64,000 nucleotides of DNA from Hydractinia symbiolongicarpus (lineage: Eukaryota; Cnidaria; Hydrozoa; Anthoathecata; Hydractiniidae): contig NC_079878.1 of assembly GCF_029227915.1 (NCBI RefSeq), positions 34,251,501 through 34,315,500 on the forward strand. The letters run 5' to 3'. Made by a program: the position numbers and the translations under genes. The notes below the pieces were generated by a model that worked only from the letters and a program-made list of their open reading frames with translations, was not told where the DNA came from and did no database searches. This document shows, one piece after another, positions 63,361 through 64,000 of the stretch. The stretch's first letter is position 1. Each line of letters opens with the position of its first letter.

Positions 63361-64000
63361 TTATAAGGTCTCAATCCAAAATCATTTCAATTTAGTCCCA
63401 CAGTCAATAGTTTCACTGTTAAAAGCGACGCAACCTAGTAATATGAGAAAAATATCGCTAAATACATGTTGGTACGAATAGGTGACCCAACCGTTGTAAC
63501 TCAAACGGACTGACACCGTAAGAAAGTCAATGAAATGTAGTTTTTGAAACTGTCGCTATTTCTTCAGCGCGCGATATCGGCTAGGATTGGTCCCACAGTA
63601 AAAAATGACTTATTAATCTAAATTTTTAAATAAAGGGCTACCACAGCGCCCAGTGTAATCGCTGAGTTTCGGCAATCACGTCAAATTAAAAAGAATGTTA
63701 TTTCTTTGAGTCCAATTGTCTTTTTACCACAAATATCAGGTCACATTCCAAAGTTTGTTCAATTAAGTCCCACAGTCAATCGTTTCATAGTTAAAAGCGA
63801 TGCAACCTAGTAATATGAGAAAAATATCGCTAAATACATGTTGGTACGAATATGTGACCCCACCATTGAAACTCAAACGGACTGACACCGTTAGAAAGTC
63901 AGTGAAATGTGGTATTTGAAACTGTCTCTATTTCTTCTGCGCGCGATAACGGCTAGGATTGGTCCCACATTAAAAAAATAACTTTTTTATCTTAATTCTT
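63361..64000 (+). repeat. Terminal 1.7 monomers, array continues past window
   Basis: The monomer at 63361 (TTATAAGGTCTCAATCC, CAATAGTTTCAC, GACGCAACC, GATATCGGC) matches one at 56269, an offset of 7092 bp (19 monomers). It is followed by a unit with the altered start CACAAATATCAGG. The last bases are still within a satellite unit, so the right end of the array is not seen. Confidence 0.88.

Larger units (their letters stand above)
1..64000. repeat. Satellite DNA array, ~372-bp monomer, ~172 tandem copies
   Basis: The motif TTATCAGG (or a close variant) recurs about every 372 bp across the entire window, for example at 1, 374, 746, 1119, 1493, 1865, 2238 and 2611, and still at 61119, 61494, 61868 and 62986. 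Sequence between recurrences aligns base for base apart from point changes and small indels. All copies have the same orientation. No inversion, gap, transposon or unique insert interrupts them. Mean spacing is close to 372 bp on the left and 373 bp on the right. Every frame is broken by frequent stops, and the few short open frames are by-products of the repeat. Arrays of this kind are typical of eukaryotic centromeric, pericentromeric or other heterochromatic blocks. The family is not one I can name. The array continues beyond both ends. Confidence 0.99.

Noticed and set aside
1-64000. CRISPR-like or direct-repeat/spacer organisation
   Set aside because: The unit is 372 bp and repeats over its whole length, with no unique spacers and no associated genes.
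1-64000. CENP-B box
   Set aside because: I looked for the TTCG-A-CGGG core. Satellite TTCG occurrences (as in ATTCGTCCCAC) lack the downstream A and CGGG positions.
1-64000. Mobile element, terminal inverted repeats or target-site duplications
   Set aside because: No stretch departs from the monomer register, and there is no long terminal repeat, poly-A tail or transposase frame.
1-64000. Telomeric or ribosomal spacer identity
   Set aside because: No run of TTAGG or TTAGGG repeats and no rRNA sequence is present. Nothing ties the repeat to a telomere or rDNA unit.

Overview
The whole 64 kb window is one uninterrupted tandem satellite DNA array. I find no gene, RNA gene, transposon, CRISPR array or unique sequence. 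The repeat unit is about 372 bp (361 to 374 bp between the starts I measured) and about 172 copies lie head to tail, all in one orientation, never leaving register. GC content is about 38% by hand count over 360 bp. The coordinate phase used here begins each monomer at the motif TTATCAGG, the first bases of the window.

This is eukaryotic constitutive heterochromatin in character, most likely centromeric or pericentromeric, or a large heterochromatic block. I do not recognise the monomer as a named satellite family and cannot assign a species. CpG is not depleted (about 16 per consensus monomer, roughly the number expected from base composition). That argues against a heavily CpG-methylated vertebrate or plant repeat and fits many invertebrates, but this is inference.

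Layout: the monomers fall into distinguishable variants arranged in higher-order repeats (HORs) of several sizes. In the left domain (1 to about 28.3 kb) a long HOR begins at 1 and restarts at 8557 (23 monomers) and at 15624 (19 monomers). The third copy passes into locally amplified 3- and 7-monomer blocks (19358-25690) and a chimeric transition (25691-28672). The right domain uses another variant set. A 6-monomer block is duplicated 16 monomers apart (29790 and 35754). A 3-monomer unit at 32026 is tandemly repeated. A 4-monomer block is duplicated 12 monomers apart (34262 and 38736). Then follow a mixed zone (40228-44327), a 4-monomer HOR of 1493 bp repeated 2.75 times (44328-48434), a shuffled 1-2-monomer zone (48435-52537), and a zone of nested 9- and 5-monomer HORs (52538-63360) running into the window end.

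The picture is of repeated unequal exchange or replication-based amplification at in-phase positions. It produces nested HORs whose copies are often nearly identical, so they look recent. Statements of identity are by eye, not computed. The strongest candidates for function are short conserved boxes inside the monomer, not coding capacity.
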